A stretch of 57,493 nt of DNA from an uncultured Mediterraneibacter sp. GTDB lineage: Bacteria; Bacillota; Clostridia; Lachnospirales; Lachnospiraceae. The translations under genes and the position numbers were made by a program. The stretch is taken from assembly GCA_944377745.1 (NCBI GenBank), contig CALWFV010000018.1, forward strand, positions 1 to 57,493, given 5' to 3'. Shown here piece by piece: positions 16,759 through 24,443 of this stretch; position 1 is the first letter of the stretch, and every line of letters starts with the position of its first letter. The notes under the pieces were generated by a model. The model saw only the letters and a program-made list of their open reading frames with translations, searched no databases and was not told where the DNA came from.

Positions 16759-17020
16759 ATCCTTTCCTCCCTGGATTTCCTTTTGTTTATTTCCCGAAGT
16801 TTTGTTTTCTGATCTCATTTATCCGGACCAAAACCGCGTCTCCGGTGCGTCTGTATTATATCACTATTTTATTTATATTGTAAAATTTATTTTTTTACTA
16901 TATGATTATGGTGTTGGGGCAGAATTTCTCTCGCCCCTTTGCTGCTATGGATTGCCCCGCATTTCATGCTCCCGCAATCTTGAAAAATATCAAAATCAAA
17001 AAATATTCAGGAGGAAATAA
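16759..17020. promoter_or_regulatory. Divergent promoter region of GT2 and phosphofructokinase
   Basis: AT-rich from 16850 to 16905. In the phosphofructokinase leader GGGGC (16916-16920) can pair with GCCCC (16933-16937), followed by TTT, a weak hairpin. AGGAGGAAATAA lies directly before the ATG at 17021. No clear pair of promoter boxes could be fixed. Confidence 0.35.
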
Positions 17021-18250
17021 ATGAAGAAAAATGCAGTCGTAGGACAGTCGGGCGGACCGACCGCGGTCATCAACGCCAGCCTCTACGGAGTCGTCTATGA
17101 AGCTCTGAACCGCGAGGACGTCTGCGGGACGGTCTACGGGATGATAAACGGGATCGAAGGTCTTCTCAAGGGAACCGTGATGGATATGAAGCCGCTGGAG
17201 CAGTCCGGGGAACTGGAACTGATCCGCACGACTCCGGGCGCATATCTGGGGTCATGCAGGTATCGCCTCCCGGACGACCTGGGAGATGAGGTTTATCCCC
17301 GTATCTTTGGACGGTTTGAAGAATATAATATCGGTTACTTTTTCTACATCGGCGGGAATGACTCCATGGACACCGTCAGCAAGCTGTCCGCATACGCAGA
17401 TAAGACCGAAAGCCCGATCCGTTTCATCGGGATCCCGAAGACGATCGACAACGACCTTGTACTCACGGACCACACCCCCGGGTTCGGAAGCGCGGCAAAA
17501 TATGTCGCCTCCACAGTACGAGAGATCGCCCTGGACGCTTCCGTATACGACAGTAAAAAGTCCGTTACTATCGTAGAGATCATGGGGCGCCACGCCGGAT
17601 GGCTGACCGCCGCGTCCGCCCTCGCACGAAAATTTGAAGGAGACAACCCGGTCCTGATCTATCTGCCGGAAACCGACTTTGACCCGGATAAATTTATCGA
17701 ATCAGTAAAGGCTTCTCTGGAATCCACACCCAATCTGGTAGTCTGCATCTCCGAGGGAATCCACGACGCAGAAGGCACGTTTATCTGCGAGCTCGAGAAA
17801 AGCGTGGAGACCGATACGTTCGGGCACAAGATGCTCACAGGCTCCGGCAAGTATCTGGAAAACCTTGTGAAAGAAAAGCTGGGCGTCAAAGTCCGCTCCG
17901 TAGAGCTCAACGTATCCCAGCGCTGTTCCTCCGCCATGCTCTCCGGGACTGACCTGAAAGAATCTGCCGCCGCAGGCGCATACGGCGTAAAGCGCGCCCT
18001 GGAAGGGGAAACCACAAAAATGGTAGCCTTCACCCGTCTTCCTGAAGCGCCTTACCGCATCAACTATGAATTAAAAGACGTGCATCAGATCTGCAACCAG
18101 GAAAAGACGGTTCCTCTGGAATGGATCACAAAGGACGGCTCCGACGTCTCGCAGGAGTTTATCGATTATGCCCTGCCGCTGATCCAGGGAAGCGTAAAGG
18201 TTCCCGAGGAGAACGGGCTTCCGAAATTCGCATACAGAAAGAGCCGCTGA
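17021..18250 (+). CDS. pfp: Diphosphate-dependent 6-phosphofructokinase
   Basis: 409 residues. Phosphorylates fructose 6-phosphate in glycolysis. The substrate motifs are GQSGGPTAVINAS, GGNDSMDT and PKTIDNDL. In ATP-dependent enzymes these read GGDGS and PGTIDND; the aspartate in GGNDS and the lysine in PKTIDND are the known marks of PPi use. MGRHAGWL and SVELNVSQRCSSAM are also present. The reaction is reversible and saves ATP, fitting a fermentative anaerobe. A clear terminator follows. Confidence 0.93.
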   Translation: MKKNAVVGQSGGPTAVINASLYGVVYEALNREDVCGTVYGMINGIEGLLKGTVMDMKPLEQSGELELIRTTPGAYLGSCRYRLPDDLGDEVYPRIFGRFEEYNIGYFFYIGGNDSMDTVSKLSAYADKTESPIRFIGIPKTIDNDLVLTDHTPGFGSAAKYVASTVREIALDASVYDSKKSVTIVEIMGRHAGWLTAASALARKFEGDNPVLIYLPETDFDPDKFIESVKASLESTPNLVVCISEGIHDAEGTFICELEKSVETDTFGHKMLTGSGKYLENLVKEKLGVKVRSVELNVSQRCSSAMLSGTDLKESAAAGAYGVKRALEGETTKMVAFTRLPEAPYRINYELKDVHQICNQEKTVPLEWITKDGSDVSQEFIDYALPLIQGSVKVPEENGLPKFAYRKSR

Positions 18251-18264
18251 AGCTGCCATTAGAA

Positions 18265-18301
18265 ACAGCCGGCTGATACAACTTATGGATCAGCCGGCTG
18301 T
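18265..18301 (+). terminator. Terminator after phosphofructokinase
   Basis: A perfect 13-bp stem, ACAGCCGGCTGAT with ATCAGCCGGCTGT, an 11-base loop, then TTTTCCC. It lies between convergent genes. Confidence 0.9.
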
Positions 18302-18328
18302 TTTTCCCTGCTTCGCAGATTTTTACCC

Positions 18329-20038
18329 CTACAATTTTTCATGCATGATCCTGCATTCTTTCAGGCAACATGCCACAGCATACGCATGGATCACTTCCAT
18401 CCCATCATCCCTCAGCACAGATGCATAATCCTTCTCCCGTATCTGCGCCATCGCCGTCCTGCAGGCAGATTCAAATTTCTTGTTTTCCGCATATTTTATT
18501 TCAATCACACATCCAATCCCGTCATCAGGAATTTCTGCAAGTATATCACTGTAGCCTTCTCCGGACTCGGGATTTGACCTCACGATCCATGATTCTTCAC
18601 TCCCCATGATGCCGACCAGGATGCCATGATAAAACGATTCCTTTTTTCCTTTCCTGACTGCAGTATCACGGATACTGATTGATTTTTTCAAAAAACTGTT
18701 AAACATCTTCTGCATTTCTTCTGCCTTGCCATTCTTTACCGCTTCACAGAAGCTCTGAAGCTTTGTCGTGTCGCTTTTTACTGCTTTAGAAAACCATGTA
18801 AGAATCTGCTGTTCAAATATAAGCCTGACCTCTCTGTTTGGAATTGCCAGACTATGCATCCCCCCTGCCGCCTTTTCTGTATCAGTCAGATACCCGGTAT
18901 TGTAGAGCAAACTCCAGAGGTAAGTCATTTTTTCTTCCGGATCTTCTGACGCCAGGTCCTGATATGTCATCTCAGGAATGATCCTCTTCTTCACCACTCC
19001 GCCGGAAACCAGCAATTCAATCTCTGAGCGTACTGTACCAGTAGACTGTTCAATGATATCCCTTACTGTCATGTTTCCGCTGCTGTTTGCCCAGTACAGA
19101 GCAGGCTCAGCGCCTCTGTCAGCCAGATGCTCTGACACATAGTTCAGCACATCCCACGGGCAGTATACTTCCTGCTTTCCAAAACGATATCCATCGTACC
19201 ATTCTCTTACTTCCTCATATTTCTCTCCCATCCTGTAATCGTCAAGCAGCTTTCTGACTTCTGCATCCGTGAACCCAAAATATTCATCATATCTGACGTC
19301 TGAGATCGCATGAGCCTTAAAATTGTTCAGTCCTGTAAAGATGCTCTCCTTTGACACTCGAAGGCATCCCGTCAGAACAGCAAACAGAAGCGACTCATTT
19401 GTTTTCAGCGCCATACTGAACATCGTCCGGATCAACGAAACCATCTTGTCATAGTATCCATTCTGATATGCCTTGTTCAGAGGCACATCATATTCATCGA
19501 TCAATATGATCACTTTCTTTTCATAATGTTTATAAAGCAGTCCCGACAGCAGCTTTATGCTCTGGCACAATTCTGCCTGACTGCGGAATCCGTGATCCAG
19601 GATTCTCTGCAAAGGGGCCTTATCATATTTTGTCAGCCTGTCGCTTTCCAACAGCCACTGCAAACGAAGTGCTTCATCATACATAATACCGCTCATCAAT
19701 TCATAAGCCAGCTCATAGGAATCACTCTCCACATCTTTCAGGCTTATGGACATCACCGGATACTGCCCCATATATTTTTCGCACAGCCCCTTTTCTTCCG
19801 ATATCCGCAGCCCTTCAAATATTGTCGTATCTGCGCCTATCTCAAAAAAAGACCGGAGCATATCCATATTCAGCGATTTCCCGAAACGCCGCGGTCTGGT
19901 GAAGAGATTTACTTCCCCCCAGGAGTCCAGCAGTTCCTTTATAAATCCGGTTTTATCAATATAGTAAAATCCCTCTGTACGTATTTTCCCAAATTTTTCA
20001 ATTCCTACCGGAAGTTTTTTCATAATTTTCTCTTTCAT
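18329..20038 (-). CDS. AAA-ATPase-like / PD-(D/E)XK nuclease family protein (copy 2)
   Basis: 569 residues with the same layout as the gene at 11073: LPVGIEKFGKIRTEGFYYID, FTRPRRFGKSLNMDMLRSFF, VIILIDEYDVPLNKAYQNGY, TGCLRVSKESIFTGLNNF, and in the C-terminal nuclease part SGEGYSDILAEI and CVIEIKYA (PD-(D/E)XK core D and ExK). The two proteins are clearly related but far from identical, so they are old paralogs or separate acquisitions. AAGGAG lies ten bases before the first ATG. Its first 41 bases overlap the end of the SEDS-protein gene, making it the last gene of the PadR operon by position. Confidence 0.92.
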   Translation of the reverse strand: MKEKIMKKLPVGIEKFGKIRTEGFYYIDKTGFIKELLDSWGEVNLFTRPRRFGKSLNMDMLRSFFEIGADTTIFEGLRISEEKGLCEKYMGQYPVMSISLKDVESDSYELAYELMSGIMYDEALRLQWLLESDRLTKYDKAPLQRILDHGFRSQAELCQSIKLLSGLLYKHYEKKVIILIDEYDVPLNKAYQNGYYDKMVSLIRTMFSMALKTNESLLFAVLTGCLRVSKESIFTGLNNFKAHAISDVRYDEYFGFTDAEVRKLLDDYRMGEKYEEVREWYDGYRFGKQEVYCPWDVLNYVSEHLADRGAEPALYWANSSGNMTVRDIIEQSTGTVRSEIELLVSGGVVKKRIIPEMTYQDLASEDPEEKMTYLWSLLYNTGYLTDTEKAAGGMHSLAIPNREVRLIFEQQILTWFSKAVKSDTTKLQSFCEAVKNGKAEEMQKMFNSFLKKSISIRDTAVRKGKKESFYHGILVGIMGSEESWIVRSNPESGEGYSDILAEIPDDGIGCVIEIKYAENKKFESACRTAMAQIREKDYASVLRDDGMEVIHAYAVACCLKECRIMHEKL

Positions 20039-21419
20039 TCTGCCGACTCTCCTTTACGGATGCTTTTCTGCTATTATACATCAGAGAGGTGAAGAATAAA
20101 ACCCGCTTTCTCTCCGGCGCCGTATTCTGATACCGGCAGATACTCAAAAGCAGCCCCAGAAGGATATAAGTCACCATTGTCCCCGTCCCGCCGTAACTCA
20201 GGAACGGACAGAAGGTCCCTATATAGGCCACTCCCAGGTTCGTCAGGAGATAAAATGCCGTCTCCGTCAGGAACAGGACAGAGCAGCCGGCTCCCATCAG
20301 CATTCCGAGCTGATTTCTCTGAGCCAGAGATATCTTAAGGAAACGCATCAGGAGGAACACTAAAAGCCCTGCAACGATCAGCGCGGCAAAGATACCGTAG
20401 TAAGCGGCCACACCGCTCAGCACGAGTTCCTGAAAAACCGGAATCTGGGAAGCATCCAGGGATGCAGAGCCTTCCCCCGCGACCCGGCTCCCCTCCAGAA
20501 GCTGCCGGATCACAACCGTCACATATCCCGCCCCGCTTTCAGAGGGGTCCATCAGCAGGAAGCGGAGTCTCTCCTGCTGATATGCCGCTCCGAAAAACCA
20601 ATAGTAAGCGATCCCTGCCGCTGGGACGCAGACCGCCGCGGCAAAAATTCCTGCCAGTGTTTTCCACCGTGATATACGAAACCAGTTTTTCCACACAGCA
20701 ATCGCCAGTATGATCAGAAAGGACAGCGCCAGCGTCATTGCAGTCGTCATCCTGGGGATCCGAAACGCCAGCCAGACCGGAGGGATCATCCAGAGGATCC
20801 CCTTTGCCACAGCCCTGTACCCCTGTCCCCGGTAAGCATACAGAACAGCCGCATAGACCGGTACGGTCAGAAGGATCAGATATTCAATGGTAATATACCC
20901 GATCACCGGAAGGATGATGTAGTTTCCCGCTCCGTTGATCACATTTGCGCCAAACATGACCGCACCGAAGAGCAGCACGTCCGCCGCGATCATGATCTCC
21001 TTCGCATAGATTCCTATCCGGGTATAGTCCACAAAGCAGACTCCCGTCATGATCAGCAGACCCACGATCATAAAGAGCAGGTTCCTCGCCCCCATCCAGC
21101 CGTAACCTCCCGCATCCATCACCTTTGCCTCCATCAGCTTCTGGATCACATATCCGATAATGCTCAGCACAGTGATCAGCGCGATCATCCCCCACGCCAT
21201 CCTCGGACGGTGGATCCGGTCCATCTCGTTCCCCGTCTCCACCGGGTCTCCCATCTCCCGCACTGCCGCTTCCTCGGCTTCCTCCTGTTCCATCCCCTCG
21301 CTGATGAAGGCAGCCTTCTGATCCTCGATGTGACAGAGCAGTTCATCCCTCACCGCTTCCCTTGCCATCTTACAACGGATCTGCTCCGTCAGTGTCTTCA
21401 AATATTCTTCCGCTTTCAT
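19998..21419 (-). CDS. HAAS-domain protein fused to a FtsW/RodA/SpoVE-type (SEDS) membrane protein
   Basis: 473 residues. Residues 1-75 are a HAAS signalling domain (MKAEEYLKTLTEQIRCKMAR, HIEDQKAAFISEGMEQEEAE, MGDPVETG), normally found with PadR regulators. The rest has about ten membrane helices and ends with the SEDS hallmark FCPFLSYGGTGTMVTYI. SEDS proteins polymerise lipid II glycan strands; whether this divergent, HAAS-fused form does so is unknown. Start at 21419: AGGAGGGGTTGT precedes, and the ATG overlaps the PadR stop by four bases. The C-terminal tail (about 40 residues after the last helix) is basic and runs into the next gene. Confidence 0.88.
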   Translation of the reverse strand: MKAEEYLKTLTEQIRCKMAREAVRDELLCHIEDQKAAFISEGMEQEEAEEAAVREMGDPVETGNEMDRIHRPRMAWGMIALITVLSIIGYVIQKLMEAKVMDAGGYGWMGARNLLFMIVGLLIMTGVCFVDYTRIGIYAKEIMIAADVLLFGAVMFGANVINGAGNYIILPVIGYITIEYLILLTVPVYAAVLYAYRGQGYRAVAKGILWMIPPVWLAFRIPRMTTAMTLALSFLIILAIAVWKNWFRISRWKTLAGIFAAAVCVPAAGIAYYWFFGAAYQQERLRFLLMDPSESGAGYVTVVIRQLLEGSRVAGEGSASLDASQIPVFQELVLSGVAAYYGIFAALIVAGLLVFLLMRFLKISLAQRNQLGMLMGAGCSVLFLTETAFYLLTNLGVAYIGTFCPFLSYGGTGTMVTYILLGLLLSICRYQNTAPERKRVLFFTSLMYNSRKASVKESRQNERENYEKTSGRN

Positions 21420-21751
21420 ACAACCCCTCCTGCCGTCAGCACATTCGTCACCGCCTGCGCATATGTCTCCCACTCCTCCTGCTTTTCCTCCAGGACTTTC
21501 AGCCCTTTTTTCGCGATACTGTAATATTTCCGCGTCTTTCCTCCTATCTCCTTCTCGTATACGGTAAGCATCCCCTTTTCCACCATGCTGTGGAGCAGCG
21601 GATAGAGCGTTCCCGCCTTCAGTTCAAATACGTTCTGGGAACGCTCCCTGAGCGTGTCTATCATCTCGTACCCATACATGTCCTTTTCCGAGAGAAGCTT
21701 AAGAAGAAGCATTGTCGTACTCCCGGAAACAAGGCTTTTGTCAATTTTCAT
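21416..21751 (-). CDS. PadR family transcriptional regulator
   Basis: 111 residues, the short PadR-s2 type: winged helix-turn-helix with YGYEMIDTLRERSQNVFELK, AGTLYPLLHSMVEKGML and RKYYSIAKKGLKVLEEK, then one dimerisation helix. AAGGAGGG precedes the ATG. First gene of an operon with the HAAS-SEDS gene, the usual PadR/HAAS pairing in Firmicutes; it most likely represses its own promoter through the two 19-bp repeats upstream. Confidence 0.93.
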   Translation of the reverse strand: MKIDKSLVSGSTTMLLLKLLSEKDMYGYEMIDTLRERSQNVFELKAGTLYPLLHSMVEKGMLTVYEKEIGGKTRKYYSIAKKGLKVLEEKQEEWETYAQAVTNVLTAGGVV

Positions 21752-21764
21752 TCCAATCCCTCCT

Positions 21765-21823
21765 TATATCGGTCATCTATATATCTTTGCCCTCATTATA
21801 TATCGACTATCTATATATGTCAA
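21765..21823 (-). promoter_or_regulatory. PadR operon promoter with two 19-bp operators
   Basis: Minus-strand TTGACA (21823-21818), 17 bases, TATAAT (21800-21795): a full consensus promoter. TATATAGATAGTCGATATA fills the spacer (21817-21799) and TATATAGATGACCGATATA (21783-21765) follows downstream of -10, 34 bp further on. The copies differ at three positions. A repressor on both sites would block RNA polymerase, so the strong promoter is probably kept off by PadR. Confidence 0.8.
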
Positions 21824-21871
21824 CAAAAATCGAGGTGGGCTGAACTGTTACAAAAAAATAAAAATTAGGGG

Positions 21872-21900
21872 TTTACAAATGATTTCTGTTGTGATAATAT
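21872..21900 (+). promoter_or_regulatory. tRNA-Leu promoter
   Basis: TTTACA (21872-21877), 17 bases, TAATAT (21895-21900), ending 12 bases before the mature tRNA. Confidence 0.65.
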
Positions 21901-21912
21901 ATTTTTTGTCGA

Positions 21913-21996
21913 GCGGAAGTGGCGGAATGGCAGACGCGCTAGATTCAGGTTCTAGTGGGAGTTAATCCTGTGAGAGTTCAAGTCTCTTCTTCCGCA
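21913..21996 (+). tRNA. tRNA-Leu (anticodon CAG)
   Basis: 84-nt class II tRNA. Acceptor stem GCGGAAG (21913-21919) pairs with CTTCCGC (21989-21995), with A73 at 21996. Anticodon stem CTAGA/TCTAG encloses the loop TTCAGGT, anticodon CAG. The long variable arm TGGGAGTTAATCC and the T-arm GAGAG-TTCAAGT-CTCTT are as expected. CCA is not encoded. Reads the CUG codon. Confidence 0.96.
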
Positions 21997-21999
21997 TGT

Positions 22000-22030
22000 A
22001 TCCCGTAACCGAAAGGTTGCGGGATTTTTT
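22000..22030 (+). terminator. Terminator after tRNA-Leu
   Basis: ATCCCGTAACC pairs with GGTTGCGGGAT around a GAAA tetraloop, followed by a run of T. Confidence 0.92.
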
Positions 22031-22142
22031 GTGCGATAAGTCCTGCAAGCGGCTGCCGTGTTTGCACGTGCAGACATTTGCAGGGCAATAAATCCCAGAG
22101 CTCAAAGCCAACTCATAATTCAAGAAAGAAGGTCGAACATCC

Positions 22143-23519
22143 ATGCAGACAAATGACAAGACCGTGCTCTTCGAGAGCGCGCCGATCCCCTCCGCAGTCG
22201 CGAAGCTCTCCGTCCCCATGATCTTCAGTTCCCTGGTCATGGTGCTCTACAATATGGCGGACACTTATTTTGTGGGAATGCTCAACGATCCTGTAGAAAA
22301 CGCAGCGGTTTCCCTCGCCGCTCCTGTCCTGCTCGCGTTCAACGCGGTGAACAATCTCTTCGGCGTCGGAACGTCCAGTATGATGAGCCGTTCCCTCGGG
22401 CGGAAAGATTATGATACCGTATCCCGGAGTTCCGCCTTCGGGTTCTACTGCTCCCTGATCTGCGGACTGATCTTCGGCGCACTGTGCGCCCTGTTCCACA
22501 GCCCGCTGCTGACCCTGATCGGCGCGGACGAGACGACGCGCGCGGCGACACAGGGATATATGTTCTGGACCGTCTATCTGGGAGCTGCCCCGGCGATCCT
22601 CAACGTGGTCATGGCATATCTGGTCCGCTCGGAAGGCGCCTCTCTCCATGCCAGTATCGGGACGATGAGTGGCTGTTTCCTGAATATCATCCTGGATCCC
22701 ATCTTTATCCTTCCCTGGGGATTCAATATGGGAGCGGCAGGAGCGGGGCTTGCGACCTGCCTGTCCAACTGCGCGGCATGCCTGTATTTCTTTGTCCTTC
22801 TTTACATAAAACGGGGAAATACTTTCGTCTGCATCAACCCGAAGAAATTCGGTTTCAGCAAAAAGATCATACTGGAAGTATGCGGCGTCGGCATCCCCGC
22901 CTCCATACAGAACCTGCTCAATGTGACCGGGATGACCATATTAAACAACTTCACCTCCGCATACGGAGCAGACGCCGTTGCTGCCATGGGGATCTCTTAC
23001 AAGATCTACATGGTCCCCATGCAGGTAGCGCTTGGATTCTCACAGGGGATCATGCCCCTCGTGAGCTATAATTTCACATCCGGCAATCGAAAAAGGATGA
23101 AATCCGCGATCCTCTTCGCCCTGAAGATCATCGTCCCACTCCTGCTGGCTGTCACCGTAATTTACTATATCGCGGCAGGAGGACTTATCACCCTGTTTAT
23201 GGACAATGCCGAAGTCATTGCCTACGGCACCAGATTCCTCCGCGGATTCTGCCTGGGGCTTACATTCCTCAGCGTGGACTTCCTCTCTGTCGGCGTATTT
23301 CAGGCGCTGGGCTTCGGAAGATACGCCCTCGCGTTCGCCGTGATGAGAAAGATCGTCCTGGAGATCCCGGCGCTCTTTATCCTGAACTTCCTGTTCCCGC
23401 TCTACGGGCTTGCGTATGCCCAGTGTACGGCGGAGATCGTCCTGAGCATCTGCGCTGTCTTCATACTGCGGCATATTTTCCGGAAGTACGGGAATACGGC
23501 AGAAGCTGCAGCTAATTAA
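22143..23519 (+). CDS. MATE family efflux transporter
   Basis: 458 residues with about 12 membrane helices in two similar halves. Marks of the family are PMIFSSLVMVLYNMADTYFVG in the first helix pair, GTSSMMSRSLGRKDYD, and in the second half GIPASIQNLLNVTG and ALGFSQGIMPLVSYN. Expected to export drugs or metabolites with Na+ or H+ exchange. The ribosome site GAAGG is moderate. A regulator is not adjacent on the same strand; the TetR at 23709 faces it from beyond tRNA-Val but seems tied to degV. Confidence 0.93.
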   Translation: MQTNDKTVLFESAPIPSAVAKLSVPMIFSSLVMVLYNMADTYFVGMLNDPVENAAVSLAAPVLLAFNAVNNLFGVGTSSMMSRSLGRKDYDTVSRSSAFGFYCSLICGLIFGALCALFHSPLLTLIGADETTRAATQGYMFWTVYLGAAPAILNVVMAYLVRSEGASLHASIGTMSGCFLNIILDPIFILPWGFNMGAAGAGLATCLSNCAACLYFFVLLYIKRGNTFVCINPKKFGFSKKIILEVCGVGIPASIQNLLNVTGMTILNNFTSAYGADAVAAMGISYKIYMVPMQVALGFSQGIMPLVSYNFTSGNRKRMKSAILFALKIIVPLLLAVTVIYYIAAGGLITLFMDNAEVIAYGTRFLRGFCLGLTFLSVDFLSVGVFQALGFGRYALAFAVMRKIVLEIPALFILNFLFPLYGLAYAQCTAEIVLSICAVFILRHIFRKYGNTAEAAAN

Positions 23520-23562
23520 AGATCTCTCATCTATACTGGCATACATAAAAAAACAAAAAACT

Positions 23563-23603
23563 GCCGGGAAAATGCATTTTTTCACTTCTTGCATTTTCCC
23601 GGC
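23563..23603 (-). terminator. Terminator for the leftward TetR transcript
   Basis: GCCGGGAAAATGCA (23563-23576) and TGCATTTTCCCGGC (23590-23603) form a perfect 14-bp stem. The T run (AGTTTTTTG) follows on the minus strand, so it serves transcription coming from the TetR gene through the antisense of tRNA-Val. It may also slow reading out of the MATE gene. Confidence 0.8.
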
Positions 23604-23616
23604 GAAGTGCTATAAT
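23589..23616 (+). promoter_or_regulatory. tRNA-Val promoter, -35 box inside a terminator stem
   Basis: TTGCAT (23589-23594), 16 bases, TATAAT (23611-23616), nine bases before the tRNA. The -35 box lies in the right arm of the hairpin 23563-23603. Confidence 0.7.
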
Positions 23617-23625
23617 AGTCTACAT

Positions 23626-23699
23626 GGAAGCATAGCTCAGCCGGGATGAGCGTTCGCCTCACACGCGAGAGGTCACGGGTTCGAGCCCCGTTGCTTCCA
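23626..23699 (+). tRNA. tRNA-Val (anticodon CAC)
   Basis: 74-nt class I tRNA. Acceptor GGAAGCA pairs with TGCTTCC, discriminator A at 23699. D stem GCTC/GAGC; anticodon stem TTCGC/GCGAG with loop CTCACAC, anticodon CAC; T-arm ACGGG-TTCGAGC-CCCGT. CCA is not encoded. Reads GUG codons. Confidence 0.95.
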
Positions 23700-23708
23700 T
23701 TTTTCATG

Positions 23709-24320
23709 TCATTTTTCTATACCTTCCTGCTCCGTCAGTATCCCGGACCGGAAGATATCCGTGAGCAGATTCTCCGCCTCCTGCCGTATCTGTTCCAACG
23801 GCGCATTTTCCACATGACACTCATTGATGAAACCAAACATCCCAAAGCAGATAAATCCCGCTATCTTCTGGGGAGAATATTTCAGCCTCAGCCTCCGGCG
23901 CACATGATCCGTGTGGATCGCCACGGTCTCCAACACGATACTGTAGAAACGCGAGGCGAGATACGGATTCTTCTCCGGGTCTGTATGGCAGAAAAAGTCG
24001 AACCGATCATAATAAATCTTCAGGATGCTGTCCAGCATGTTCACATACCCAGCCACCAGATGTCCCCTCGGGTTGTTCGCTTTCTGGCGCCTGTAATAAT
24101 CTTCCTTTCCTGACTGGAGCATATCGTTAAAGATATCGTCAAGCAGCTCGTACTTATCGCTGTAATGGGAGTAGAATGTGATCCGGCTGACATCTGCCCG
24201 CCTGCAAAGTTCCGTAATGGAAATATGCTCAAAGTCCTTCTCCGCCAACATTTCTATGAGCGCGTTTTTCAGTGTTTTTTTCGATTTTGTAATCCTTTTA
24301 TCTTCCATTTGCCCTGACAT
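23709..24320 (-). CDS. TetR/AcrR family regulator
   Basis: 203 residues. The helix-turn-helix is ISITELCRRADVSRITFYSH followed by YSDKYELLDDIF; the C-terminal domain resembles the TetR_C_7/DhaS-like group (VAGYVNMLDSILKIYYDRFD, FGMFGFINECH). DhaS-type regulators act with DegV/DhaK-like proteins, and this gene is divergent from degV. The start at 24320 has AGGAAAGGG in front; the longer reading to 24422 would cover the shared promoter and is rejected. Confidence 0.9.
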   Translation of the reverse strand: MSGQMEDKRITKSKKTLKNALIEMLAEKDFEHISITELCRRADVSRITFYSHYSDKYELLDDIFNDMLQSGKEDYYRRQKANNPRGHLVAGYVNMLDSILKIYYDRFDFFCHTDPEKNPYLASRFYSIVLETVAIHTDHVRRRLRLKYSPQKIAGFICFGMFGFINECHVENAPLEQIRQEAENLLTDIFRSGILTEQEGIEK

Positions 24321-24366
24321 TTTCCCTTTCCTGTATAGATAACTGACATTTTCTGTTTTTTGTTCA

Positions 24367-24411
24367 TTGTTATTCCCGGTCTGTTTTGCTATAATTTTAA
24401 CACCTGTTAAA
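24367..24411 (+). promoter_or_regulatory. degV promoter with abutting palindromic operator
   Basis: TTGTTA (24367-24372), 17 bases, TATAAT (24390-24395), immediately followed by TTTAACA-CC-TGTTAAA (24396-24411), a perfect 7+2+7 palindrome covering the transcription start. Position and the divergent TetR gene argue for repression by that TetR. Confidence 0.75.
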
Positions 24412-24443
24412 GTAACGGTCAATCAATGTTTTGGAGGGATATT

